11,494 bases of DNA. Origin: an uncultured Rikenella sp. GTDB lineage: Bacteria > Bacteroidota > Bacteroidia > Bacteroidales > Rikenellaceae. Shown here one piece after another: positions 5,806 through 11,494 of the stretch. A program made the translations under genes and the position numbers. Within the stretch, counting starts at the first letter, position 1, and each line of letters begins with the position of its first letter. The stretch is from the NCBI RefSeq assembly GCF_910579375.1, contig NZ_CAJTUJ010000057.1:1-11494 (forward strand), read 5' to 3'. Under the pieces are notes generated by a model. That model was not told the origin of the DNA. It searched no databases and worked only from the letters and a program-made list of their open reading frames with translations.

Positions 5806-6885
5806 TCAGTTGCCCAGCCTCACCACCTCTCCGATCCCCGGCATCACGACCGGCAACGAATCCCGCTCCGCCAACCTCCGCGCATGCTCCAGCGGCTCAT
5901 CCCACGCATGCCGCGCCAGCGCATACTTCGAGTGATGCACCGTCACGATCCGTTCCGCCCCCAGCTCCCTCGCCGCACGTCCCAAATACTCCGGCATCGT
6001 GTGAATATACCGCCACGCCTCGTTGTACTGACCGTTTTCGAGCATCGCCAGCGTGATACCCGGAAACCGGCGTCCGATCTCCGCAAACCGATCGTCGTAT
6101 CCGCCATCCCCTCCGATGTAGATGCGCTGCTTCGGCGAATCGATCAGAAACGAAGCCCACAGCGTCCGGTTCCGCCGCAAGCCGCGTCCCGAGAAGTGAC
6201 GCGTCGGCAGACAAACCACCCTGAATTCCTCCTCCGTCATCGCCTCCTCGTCCCAGTCCAGTTCGACGATCCGTTCCGGTTCGAACCCCCAATATTCGAA
6301 ATGCTCGCCCACCCCCAACGGACAGACCACCCGCCCGACCCGCTCGCGGAGTCGCACCACCGTCTCGTAATCCAAATGATCCCAATGGTCATGCGTAATG
6401 ACCAGATAGTCGATCCTCGGCATATCCTCCGGCGCATACGCATCCGTAGCCGCAAACGGACGGTTGACGAACGAGACCGGCGCAGCCCGGCAAAAGACCG
6501 GATCGACCAGTATCCGCCGCCCGGCCGTCTGCACCAGATAGGACGAATGCCCGAACCACACCAGCAACTCTTGGTTCGCATCCAACGCTTTCAGATCGGT
6601 TCGCGTCACTTCCATCGGTTCCGTCGGCCTCACCCCCGCCGCATCCTCCCGAAAGAGGAACTTCCACACCGTCCTCCACCATTCCCCCTTCGACGCCATC
6701 ATCACCGTCACCTGCCGGTTCCGAAACTCCCCGTCCCGGAAATTCGGCGACCTCTCGATCCGTTCCTTCCGTTCGCCGCGCGGCAGCCGACCGAACTGCG
6801 GCCGGTTGAGAAACACGACCGCCGCTATCCCCGCAATCGCCACCAGCCCCAATAAGACAACTCCCATTCGTACAACTATTTTCAC
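5806..6885 (-). CDS. Membrane-anchored MBL-fold metallohydrolase (NAPE-PLD/UlaG-like)
   Basis: This is a 359-residue metallo-beta-lactamase-fold hydrolase. Residues 7-26 form one hydrophobic segment after a basic start, so an inner-membrane anchor or signal peptide is likely. The metal-binding motif THDHWDHLD gives His165, His167, Asp169 and His170. Further ligands are probably His230 (LPTRHFSGRG), Asp260 (YIGGDGGYDD) and His318 (VTVHHSKYA). LVWFGHSSYLVQ and ILVDPVF at 126-131 are typical of the family related to N-acylphosphatidylethanolamine phospholipase D and UlaG. The substrate is not known. The start used is GTG at 6885; ATG at 6867 (residue 7) is an alternative that would remove the basic residues before the hydrophobic segment. 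It lies 42 bases after the GIY-YIG gene on the same strand, so they may share a transcript. Confidence 0.88.
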   Translation of the reverse strand: MKIVVRMGVVLLGLVAIAGIAAVVFLNRPQFGRLPRGERKERIERSPNFRDGEFRNRQVTVMMASKGEWWRTVWKFLFREDAAGVRPTEPMEVTRTDLKALDANQELLVWFGHSSYLVQTAGRRILVDPVFCRAAPVSFVNRPFAATDAYAPEDMPRIDYLVITHDHWDHLDYETVVRLRERVGRVVCPLGVGEHFEYWGFEPERIVELDWDEEAMTEEEFRVVCLPTRHFSGRGLRRNRTLWASFLIDSPKQRIYIGGDGGYDDRFAEIGRRFPGITLAMLENGQYNEAWRYIHTMPEYLGRAARELGAERIVTVHHSKYALARHAWDEPLEHARRLAERDSLPVVMPGIGEVVRLGN

Positions 6886-6927
6886 TTCGACACTCCCAAT
6901 TTATTCAGCATCCAAGACGTCTCCCCG

Positions 6928-7620
6928 TCAATCGAGCGCAACGCCGTATCGGATCAAGGCTTCGAGATGGTCGTCCTCGTCCACCGCCGAGAATGACCCG
7001 CCCCGTACATTTTCGTATCCGTACCGCCCGAAACATTCGATCACCAGCGGATCGACATCCCGCCGATTTCGGACACTGCCCATAGGCGTTTCGAACGGAT
7101 CGGCCTGCACCAGCCCCACCGGTTTGTATTTTTTCGTCCACTCGGCCCCCCTTCCGTACTCATGTTTTCGCAACGTGCGCTTCAGGTCTCGCGTATAACC
7201 GACAAAATATTTTCCATCCCGCAACTCCAAGACATAACGCACCAGGGCCTGTGCCGCGAACTGCTGCTTCGAGACTTTGACCTGGCGGAAATAGCCGTAA
7301 CGATGCAGTTTCCGGAGGGTCTTCTCCTCCGAGACTTCACACCAACTTCCTCCCCTCACCCGTTGCCAGCCTTCGCGTTCCATCCACTCGATCGTCACCC
7401 GATTTTCATACTTATCTTCGTCGTATTCGGTCTCGACATAGAAAACCTGCCGCTCCGAGCACCGGACGACCTTGTGCAACTTGGTCCATTCGGCCCCCTT
7501 TCCGTGGAGATGTTGTCGATACCGTCCATCGGGATGGTGCGTTTTTCCCACGTACCAGAAGCCGTCTTCGAGCTGAAGGACGTAAATATGAATCGGATAG
7601 GTGGAATCGGGCACATGCAT
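6928..7620 (-). CDS. Protein with two tandem GIY-YIG-like repeats
   Basis: A 230-residue protein with the same domain twice, about residues 11-96 and 127-213, offset by 116. Each copy starts with a GIY-YIG-like pair: IYVLQLEDGFWYVGKT, then RYVLELRDGKYFVGYT. Each continues with a conserved GxGAEWTKxxKxV block (residues 40-51 and 156-168), a glutamate in a helix (Glu78 in TIEWM, Glu195 in VIECF) and VRGGS(W/F) (88-93, 205-210). GIY-YIG domains are typically DNA nucleases. Copy 1 keeps Tyr13, Tyr23, Arg33 and His37. In copy 2 the second Tyr aligns with Phe139 and the Arg with Thr149 (Arg148 beside it), so copy 2 may be inactive. ATG at 7620 is the start; no clear promoter was seen. The cellular role is unknown. 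Confidence 0.8.
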   Translation of the reverse strand: MHVPDSTYPIHIYVLQLEDGFWYVGKTHHPDGRYRQHLHGKGAEWTKLHKVVRCSERQVFYVETEYDEDKYENRVTIEWMEREGWQRVRGGSWCEVSEEKTLRKLHRYGYFRQVKVSKQQFAAQALVRYVLELRDGKYFVGYTRDLKRTLRKHEYGRGAEWTKKYKPVGLVQADPFETPMGSVRNRRDVDPLVIECFGRYGYENVRGGSFSAVDEDDHLEALIRYGVALD

Positions 7621-7919
7621 AGCGACCGGAAGATACGAAGAATTTTGGAGAAAGTAAGGTTATATAGAGGAAGGAATGAGGTTAAGTATTTGAGAAACAG
7701 AAATGTTACCCGTTGATTCTCGTCGAGTTGCGAAAAGGTCGAAAAGCAGGATTTTGAGAGGTTGAGCAAAGGATTCGTTACTTATCCGCTGCCCTTGTTC
7801 GGGTCGGTAAGGAGGTCGCAAAACCTTGTTTCCTCTCTTCGAAAACGGTTCTGTATTTCGAGGAACGCCGGTTTTTTCGCAAGAGTTCACGACAAAGATA
7901 GTCGTTTTACTCAGCACGC
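7621..7919. other. Gene-free 300 bases between the GIY-YIG gene and the integrase remnant
   Basis: No gene is supported here. The region contains an A/T-rich segment just upstream of the GIY-YIG start and, at its far end, a minus-strand -7-like box at 7893-7900. Short overlapping frames on both strands have no recognisable protein features. Confidence 0.5.
7889..7905 (-). promoter_or_regulatory. Orphan -7-like box inside a small inverted repeat
   Basis: TATCTTTG on the minus strand (7893-7900) matches TAnnTTTG and is flanked by ACGAC and GTCGT (7889-7893, 7901-7905). No -33 TTTG lies at the usual distance. The next gene on that strand starts at 7620, about 270 bases away. It may be the leftover promoter of a lost gene. 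Confidence 0.35.
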
Positions 7920-8458
7920 ACCTATCATTGCTCCTACGAACACGTCGAACGGTTCTTGTCGGAGCGGCTGCGGCTGTCGGATATTCCGTTCTCCGCCTTG
8001 GATCGGTCGTTCATCGACAAGTTCGACCTATACCTGCGCACGGAACGGAGGTTGGCTCCAAACACCGTCGTTCTCTACATGTCGCGTCTGCATACGGTCA
8101 TCAATAAAGCCATCGCCGCAGGAATCATTACCGCCGACCCGTTCGCCGGTTACGAGCCTCCGCGCCCCGAACGCAGACGACGTTATCTTACGCGCGAGGA
8201 GTTGCAGCGGCTGATGAATACGCCGCTTTCTGTACCGAGGCTTTACTTCGTTCGCGATCTGTTTTTGTTCTCCTGCTATACGGGCATCAGCTACGGCGAT
8301 ATGTGCCGTCTGACCGCTGCGAACCTCGAAACGGCCGAAGACGGAACAGTATGGATCAAGGCGACACGCGAAAAGACGAATGTGGAATTCGAGCTACCGT
8401 TGCTCGACCTGCCGCTCCACCTTATCGACAGTGCGCGGCAAGTCGTCGAGCCGCTATA
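7920..8458 (+). pseudogene. Tyrosine integrase fragment (Bacteroides conjugative-element type)
   Basis: The frame resembles a Bacteroidetes phage/conjugative-transposon integrase from the core-binding SAM-like domain (YEHVERFLSERLRLSDIPF, FIDKFDLYLRTERRLAPNT) into the start of the catalytic domain (FLFSCYTGISYGDMCRLT). The N-terminal arm-binding domain is missing: the frame is closed at 7899-7901 and family-like sequence starts around 7923. The C-terminal half with the HxxR box and catalytic Tyr is also missing; family-like sequence stops near 8430 and the frame ends at 8456-8458. TGISYGD has Ser where many recombinases have the first catalytic Arg, as in the IntDOT group. It can no longer be an active integrase. 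The TTG at 7956 is not a real start. Confidence 0.85.
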
Positions 8459-8658
8459 AGCTGGACACCATTCTGTCCTCCATGAAGAAGAACGACGCCA
8501 AAATCGAGGGCATAACCACGGACATGGAGCATTTCAAGGCCCGTGTGCAACTGAACAGCGACGGCTCGTACCGCAATCCCGTGAAACTCGACGGTCTCGA
8601 GACCTCCGACCCAAAGCTCATAGGCAAGCAGTTGAACCATATCGCTGCGACGGTATGA
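8428..8658 (+). pseudogene. C-terminal fragment of an unrecognised mobile-element gene
   Basis: From about 8428 a different frame carries a convincing protein tail: SSSRYKLDTILSSMKKNDAK, a helical, charged stretch, then VKLDGLETSDPKLIGKQLNH and a stop at 8656-8658. It joins the integrase fragment directly and overlaps its last codons. I do not recognise the family with confidence; it looks like the end of a large DNA-processing protein of conjugative elements, which is a guess. Its N-terminal part is absent, so the join is a deletion or rearrangement scar. Confidence 0.5.
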
Positions 8659-8674
8659 CCGTCGGCTTTTATTT
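8648..8674 (+). terminator. Terminator after the fragment
   Basis: A stem CGACGGT/ACCGTCG (8648-8654, 8658-8664) with a 3-base loop overlaps the stop codon and is followed by TTTTATTT. This suggests the fragment was the end of a real transcription unit. Confidence 0.5.
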
Positions 8675-8687
8675 ATACCGAATCACC

Positions 8688-8990
8688 TTACTCTCCGATT
8701 CGGATTTTCAAATCCATGCGTTCATGCAGGATTCTCACAATCTCTACGACACTCTCGGAAACCGTCCGATAGAAAACGATGTGTTTGCCCGATCGGTATC
8801 CGCATAATTCGGCCATGATTTCCGCGTACTCCCGGCCCAACGGTCGAAAACTGTCGGCTATTTGACGGCAGGTAGCCACGAGCAACGCATAATACCTGTC
8901 GGGTTGATCCTCAGACCATGTTTCGACCGTGTAATTCCAGATGTTCGTGAGGTCTTCGACAGCCTTATTCGAGAAAAGCAGATCAGCCAT
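8688..8990 (-). CDS. parE: ParE/RelE-family toxin
   Basis: A 100-residue type II toxin of the ParE branch of the RelE/ParE fold, whose members poison DNA gyrase or, in RelE, cleave mRNA on the ribosome. Family-like features are the N-terminal helix-rich part (SNKAVEDLTNIWNYTVETW), the central GREY and GYRSGKHIVFYR strands, and the C-terminal VEIVRILHERMD, which is characteristic. Its ATG at 8990 overlaps the end of the antitoxin gene by 8 bases, so the two are translated together. Target and activity cannot be read from sequence. The ParE rather than RelE assignment rests on the ParD-like partner and the RILHERMD end. Confidence 0.9.
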   Translation of the reverse strand: MADLLFSNKAVEDLTNIWNYTVETWSEDQPDRYYALLVATCRQIADSFRPLGREYAEIMAELCGYRSGKHIVFYRTVSESVVEIVRILHERMDLKIRIGE

Positions 8991-9228
8991 TTTTTCGCTG
9001 CATTTTCAACGTCCGCAGATGTTGTTCGGGATCAAACCCTACGGCGATGCCGCTTCTCACGCCCTCGTCGATTGCGCTCTTCAACGCCACGACACTGTTT
9101 TCCTGCTCCTCCAAAAGCCGCAGACCGGCGCGTACGACCTCGCTGGCATTGTTATAACGTCCCTGTGCAATCGTGGACTGGATGAAGTTCTCGAAATAAG
9201 CGCCCAAAGCTACCGATGTCGTTTTCAT
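8983..9228 (-). CDS. parD: ParD-like antitoxin (ribbon-helix-helix)
   Basis: An 81-residue antitoxin. The N-terminal ribbon-helix-helix (TSVALGAYFENFIQSTIAQGRY then NNASEVVRAGLRLLEE) is the typical ParD DNA-binding fold. The C-terminal 30 residues should wrap the toxin. It binds the operator and neutralises the downstream ParE; the overlap with parE is 8 bases. The ATG at 9228 has a strong Shine-Dalgarno, AGGAGGTGAA, directly before it (9231-9240), unusual for this phylum. The palindrome over its -7 box suggests autoregulation. Confidence 0.92.
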   Translation of the reverse strand: MKTTSVALGAYFENFIQSTIAQGRYNNASEVVRAGLRLLEEQENSVVALKSAIDEGVRSGIAVGFDPEQHLRTLKMQRKNG

Positions 9229-9231
9229 AAT

Positions 9232-9627
9232 TCACCTCCTCTTTCGCAAAGTTACCAATATTTGGTAATGCAACAAATTTACGGCCGCTTTTATTATCTT
9301 TTTCCGACGAATTATTCTCCCGCTCCTTTTCAGTTTGCGGAAATTGCTGAAATTACGCTCGATGAACCGCAATACGTCCGATTCGCGATAGAACGTCTTG
9401 TGATAGATCATCTGGCAGGGCAAATCCCCGGAAGTACGATACCGTTGCAGCGTGCGTTTCGAGATGTTGGGCATCTTGCACAAGTCGTAATTGTCCAGCA
9501 GTCTGTCGCCGTCGGGCAAAACGGAGTGGTTCTGTTCCGCGGCGGGCGTGCACAACTCCTCGATACGCTCCAACCGCTTGGCGAGACGTTGCATCCAGTT
9601 GTCGAAATACTCCCTGTCCAACATCAT
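9232..9627 (-). CDS. Helix-turn-helix protein of mobile-element type (131 aa)
   Basis: A basic protein with a MerR/excisionase-like HTH in the middle: LLDNYDLCKMPNISKRTLQRYRTSGDLPC followed by a YYRESDVLRF-like wing (residues about 42-90). A helix-rich N-terminus (MLDREYFDNWMQRLAKRLERIEEL) may dimerise. Such small HTH genes are common as pairs in Bacteroides integrative elements, where some act as excision factors or regulators; a specific role is not shown. It ends 3 bases before parD, and its last codons supply the parD ribosome site and promoter. ATG at 9627 is the start (an adjacent ATG at 9624 is possible). Its partner gene ends at 9634, only 6 bases upstream. Confidence 0.75.
   Translation of the reverse strand: MMLDREYFDNWMQRLAKRLERIEELCTPAAEQNHSVLPDGDRLLDNYDLCKMPNISKRTLQRYRTSGDLPCQMIYHKTFYRESDVLRFIERNFSNFRKLKRSGRIIRRKKIIKAAVNLLHYQILVTLRKRR
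9247..9277 (-). promoter_or_regulatory. parDE promoter with overlapping palindromic operator
   Basis: TTTG (9274-9277), 19 bases, then TAACTTTG (9247-9254) forms a consensus Bacteroidetes promoter. The perfect palindrome TTACCAA-TAT-TTGGTAA (9252-9268) overlaps the -7 box and spacer, a natural operator for a ribbon-helix-helix repressor. The promoter lies inside the end of the upstream HTH gene. Confidence 0.85.
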
Positions 9628-9633
9628 GGCCGC

Positions 9634-9921
9634 CTACTCTTTACGCCGGTTCACGGAACGTTCGTGCAACACCCGTTTGATGTCGCCCAATGTATAATAG
9701 AGTTTATGGTTCAGAGACGAATAGGAGATTACCCGATCCGACCGCAACCGCTGCAACGTGCGAGGGCTGATGCCCAGATACCGGCATACTGTCTTACCGT
9801 CCACCCAATCGTCGTCCGGCGGAGTGTTTGGCAGTTTCTTACTTGCAAGAGCTCGTTCTACTTTTTCGATACGCACCACGAGTTCCTTACAGGCTTTTGC
9901 TCCGATAATAATTACTTTCAT
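9634..9921 (-). CDS. Helix-turn-helix protein of mobile-element type (95 aa)
   Basis: A companion to the neighbouring HTH gene with the same core: DWVDGKTVCRYLGISPRTLQRLRSD and then YSSLNHKLYYTLGDIKRVL. This is the HTH_17/excisionase-like fold. The ATG at 9921 (MKVIIIGAKAC) is preferred; a further ATG at 9948 would add nine residues and lies inside the promoter-like region. The two HTH genes are separated by only 6 bases and followed closely by parDE, so an operon is likely. Probable function is regulation or excision of the former element, by context only. Confidence 0.75.
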   Translation of the reverse strand: MKVIIIGAKACKELVVRIEKVERALASKKLPNTPPDDDWVDGKTVCRYLGISPRTLQRLRSDRVISYSSLNHKLYYTLGDIKRVLHERSVNRRKE

Positions 9922-9945
9922 AATCCTTTGTCGTTTTGTCTGTTG

Positions 9946-9953
9946 CAAAGGTC
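9946..9953 (-). promoter_or_regulatory. Weak -7-like box before the HTH pair
   Basis: GACCTTTG on the minus strand differs from TAnnTTTG at its first base and lies 25 bases upstream of the ATG at 9921. No good -33 box is present. Confidence 0.3.
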
Positions 9954-9984
9954 GGAGCTATAAGAACAGAAAGAACCCATGTCC

Positions 9985-10263
9985 GGACGTTCAACCTTCA
10001 TACCCATATCAGCGGCGAGTGTCATGAGGCTGCCATTTGTTATTGACGGAAGAATTGACGTAGATCCAGGCGTTATACTAGGTGTTGTTTTTTATCCCGA
10101 AGAAATTTGCTGCACCACATTCATCAATATATTTCTTCTCTTTGGCATCGAGATAAAACTCGCAGGAATAACCTAAATCGTGAGCTTCTTTGTTGGCCCG
10201 AAGACTTGCGGCATCATTCCCACCTACTTTGAAAATGCCGGTTCCCAGAGGTGCGGCACCATC
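9985..10263 (-). pseudogene. ilvE: Internal fragment of branched-chain aminotransferase (ilvE)
   Basis: Read on the minus strand in the frame that opens at 10263, the sequence DGAAPLGTGIFKVGGNDAASL, then RANKEAHDLGYSCEFYLDAKE and KKYIDECGAANFFGIKNNT matches the middle of Bacteroidetes branched-chain aminotransferases (usual form RAAPLGTG.KVGGNYAASLR). One extra base at 10078-10080 makes a TAG; in the next frame the same protein continues as TPGSTSILPSITNGSLMTLAADMGMKVER to about 9987. The N-terminal half with most of the small domain and the C-terminal end are missing. It cannot make an active enzyme. Confidence 0.85.
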
Positions 10264-10328
10264 GTGGCTCGCTGAAGCAATATAAACTCATCTTTGCGTA
10301 CAACATACTTCTTTCGTCCACCGGTTAA

Positions 10329-10589
10329 TGCAGCCTGTCCGCTTGAAGTAAGCATTGCACTATTTCCTCCTTCAAGCTCTGCAATTTTAGTCGCAACATA
10401 TTCATTTGTCGGATTTTGAAGTCTGCTATAATAGAAACCGTCTTCTTCGAGGTCAAACAACCTCGCCATCTGATCGGTGGATTCATATTTGAACGTTGTG
10501 CTTTGATATATCGGCAAAACACGAGGCTCTCCATTTTTGGGGTTCCACCCTGCTTGTACACATTGGGTACCTGTTTTATATTGTGCCAT
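10329..10589 (-). pseudogene. N-terminal fragment of O-acetylhomoserine sulfhydrylase / methionine gamma-lyase
   Basis: The ATG at 10589 opens a normal family N-terminus: MAQYKTGTQCVQAGWNPKNG, then PRVLPIYQSTTF, the PLP-phosphate motif FYYSRLQNPT (residues 52-61) and TSSGQAA (81-87). Homology ends at about residue 87-89. The frame continues to a stop at 10224-10226 through unrelated sequence and then reads out of frame over the aminotransferase fragment. The PLP lysine, which should be near residue 210, is absent. A functional protein in this family makes homocysteine from O-acetylhomoserine, or degrades methionine. An additional ATG at 10607 is less likely. DEFI in the spacer (10264-10328) may be a last trace of the family's GDE(F/H)-like segment. 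Confidence 0.88.
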
Positions 10590-10607
10590 GTCCATGCGTT
10601 TTAGCAA

Positions 10608-10839
10608 TAAACTCGGCGTAAAATTACTAAAACAGGAAATATCAAAAGATAATTGGTTTAAAATCAGCGTTTTTCACTTCACGGATATTGTCCAAACAAA
10701 CTTTGCACTGTTTTACAGCTACAATATCATTAAATTCAGCAAAAAGCAAGGTTTGCGATATATAATCCCACTGCAAATAGTTTAATTTTCAAGATTTATC
10801 ACTAATTTTGCACTTGAATACAAAGAATAATCACTACAA
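10608..10839. promoter_or_regulatory. Divergent AT-rich intergenic region (sulfhydrylase / lrp)
   Basis: This AT-rich gap lies between the divergent genes. It contains an 8-base inverted repeat (GATATTGT at 10684-10691, ACAATATC at 10721-10728, 29 bases apart) that could be an Lrp-type binding site, and the lrp -7 box TAATTTTG at 10803-10810 with TTTAAT at 10781-10786 where the -33 is expected. TAATTTTA on the minus strand near the sulfhydrylase start is a weaker candidate for that gene. Confidence 0.45.
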
Positions 10840-11307
10840 ATGGATGCTATTGCACTTGACAACACCGATATCAAACTTCTGAAACTTTTACAAGAAAACT
10901 CCAAACGCCCTATAAAAGAACTGGCAAAACTTGTCAATTTATCAGCAACACCTGTTGCCGACAGAATAAAAAGACTTGAAAAGGAAGGGTATATCAGAAG
11001 ATACTCTGCTATTCTATCAAATGCGAAACTCAATAAAGGATTTGTCGTTTTTTGTAATGTAAAACTCAAACAGCATACACGCGAATACCGAAGTCGTTTC
11101 ATTAAAACCGTCTCTAAAATTGAAGACATAACGGAATGTTATAACATTTCCGGCGAATATGATTTTATGCTAAAAATATATGCACAGAGTATGGAGCATT
11201 ATAAGAATTTCATCGTTGAAATGCTTAATACCGAAGAAAGCATAGGGTGCCTTCAAAGCATATTCGCTATGGAAGAAATCAAACAAACTAATAGTATTCC
11301 CTTTTGA
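10840..11307 (+). CDS. Lrp/AsnC family transcriptional regulator
   Basis: A 155-residue regulator of the leucine-responsive (feast/famine) family. The N-terminal HTH (IALDNTDIKLLKLLQENSKR, IKELAKLVNLSATPVADRIKRLEKEGYI, residues 5-52) contacts DNA, and the RAM domain (residues about 67-145, with GEYDFMLKIYAQ at 105-116) binds amino acids and assembles octamers. It is divergent from a sulfur amino acid PLP-enzyme gene, the usual target of a local Lrp regulator, but that gene is broken here. Its sequence is clearly more AT-rich than the guaB-gad part, with Lys/Asn/Ile-rich codons, suggesting transfer or a different genomic origin. ATG at 10840 is supported by the promoter and typical N-terminus. 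Confidence 0.93.
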   Translation: MDAIALDNTDIKLLKLLQENSKRPIKELAKLVNLSATPVADRIKRLEKEGYIRRYSAILSNAKLNKGFVVFCNVKLKQHTREYRSRFIKTVSKIEDITECYNISGEYDFMLKIYAQSMEHYKNFIVEMLNTEESIGCLQSIFAMEEIKQTNSIPF

Positions 11308-11330
11308 TTTTTGTTCTTACCAGATTTTTG

Positions 11331-11338
11331 TAACTTTG
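11331..11338 (+). promoter_or_regulatory. -7-like box after lrp
   Basis: TAACTTTG at 11331-11338 matches TAnnTTTG. TTTTTG at 11308-11313 lies 17 bases upstream, slightly too near. The transcript would run into an inverted repeat (11354-11403) and the window end; its gene is not seen. Confidence 0.4.
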
Positions 11339-11353
11339 TACCGATAGTTATTT

Positions 11354-11403
11354 GAATAAGTAAAAAACATAGTGGCTTAAAACACCAAATAAATTACTTA
11401 TTC
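11354..11403. repeat. 10-base inverted repeat GAATAAGTAA/TTACTTATTC
   Basis: Perfect 10-base arms (11354-11363, 11394-11403) are separated by 30 bases, just downstream of the promoter-like box. It could be part of a structured leader or a binding site. No T run follows. Confidence 0.5.
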
Positions 11404-11476
11404 ATTGCCTTCTTTCATGCGATTTTCTTCTAAATCGTTTATACCCAAATAAATATCTTCGGGTTATCTCAAAGAT

Positions 11477-11494
11477 AAAAAAAAAAAAAAAAAA
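11477..11494. other. Terminal run of 18 A at window end
   Basis: The last 18 bases are all A. No other run in the window is so long. It may be the true start of a homopolymer or an assembly edge artefact. Confidence 0.8.

Noticed and set aside
5629..6855. 408-codon open frame on the plus strand across the MBL-fold gene
   Set aside because: Arg/Pro/His-rich, begins inside tRNA-like unit 1, and the minus-strand gene has clear metal ligands.
7660..7917. 85-codon minus-strand frame upstream of the GIY-YIG gene
   Set aside because: It starts beyond the orphan -7 box, so would begin upstream of any transcript from it, and overlaps the GIY-YIG gene's leader. No domain and low-complexity composition.
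8941..9963. 340-codon open frame on the plus strand across the TA and HTH genes
   Set aside because: It opposes four short genes with recognisable domains and spacing; no domain in its own translation.

Overview
The window looks like a GC-rich Bacteroidetes chromosome, most plausibly an Alistipes/Rikenellaceae-type gut bacterium. The evidence is repeated TAnnTTTG -7 promoter boxes, a general lack of Shine-Dalgarno sequences, Bacteroidales-type IMP dehydrogenase, glutamate decarboxylase and OsmC proteins, and an integrase fragment of the Bacteroides conjugative-element kind. The genus is an inference.

Layout. 1-1860: the tail of a YbgC/FadM-type thioesterase, then guaB with a promoter and a strong intrinsic terminator. 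1880-2510: no complete gene, but three tandem, start-less copies of the C-terminal part of a FISUMP-like surface-protein domain, each ending in the same RCLSE-stop signature with a variable core. 2590-2880: a field of GC-rich hairpins, three of them built to one plan. 2974-5013: osmC and gad (glutamate decarboxylase), both on the minus strand and separated by a terminator. 5181-5754: two terminator hairpins, one intact tRNA-Gly(GCC), and upstream of it on the same strand two near-identical units that share only the 5' half of that tRNA and continue into different hairpins, all behind one good promoter. 5806-7620: a membrane-anchored metallo-beta-lactamase-fold hydrolase and, upstream of it, a protein with two GIY-YIG-like repeats.

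7900-9960 is a mobile-element remnant. It holds a tyrosine integrase broken at both ends, joined to the C-terminal end of an unrelated gene. It also holds a compact minus-strand run of two HTH proteins plus a ParD/ParE toxin-antitoxin pair with its own promoter and palindromic operator. 9980-10589 is a mosaic pseudogene: the N-terminus of an O-acetylhomoserine sulfhydrylase/methionine gamma-lyase runs into an internal piece of a branched-chain aminotransferase. 10600-11494 is visibly AT-rich (20 of 60 G/C in 10861-10920, against 43 of 60 in 961-1020). It carries an Lrp/AsnC regulator divergent from the broken sulfhydrylase, another promoter-like site and an inverted repeat, and ends in an 18-A run at the window edge.

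The core genes (nucleotide synthesis, acid resistance, peroxide defence, tRNA) are ordinary. The unusual signals are the FISUMP cassette array, the tRNA-Gly-derived repeat units, the hairpin field, the double GIY-YIG protein and the aminotransferase/sulfhydrylase mosaic.
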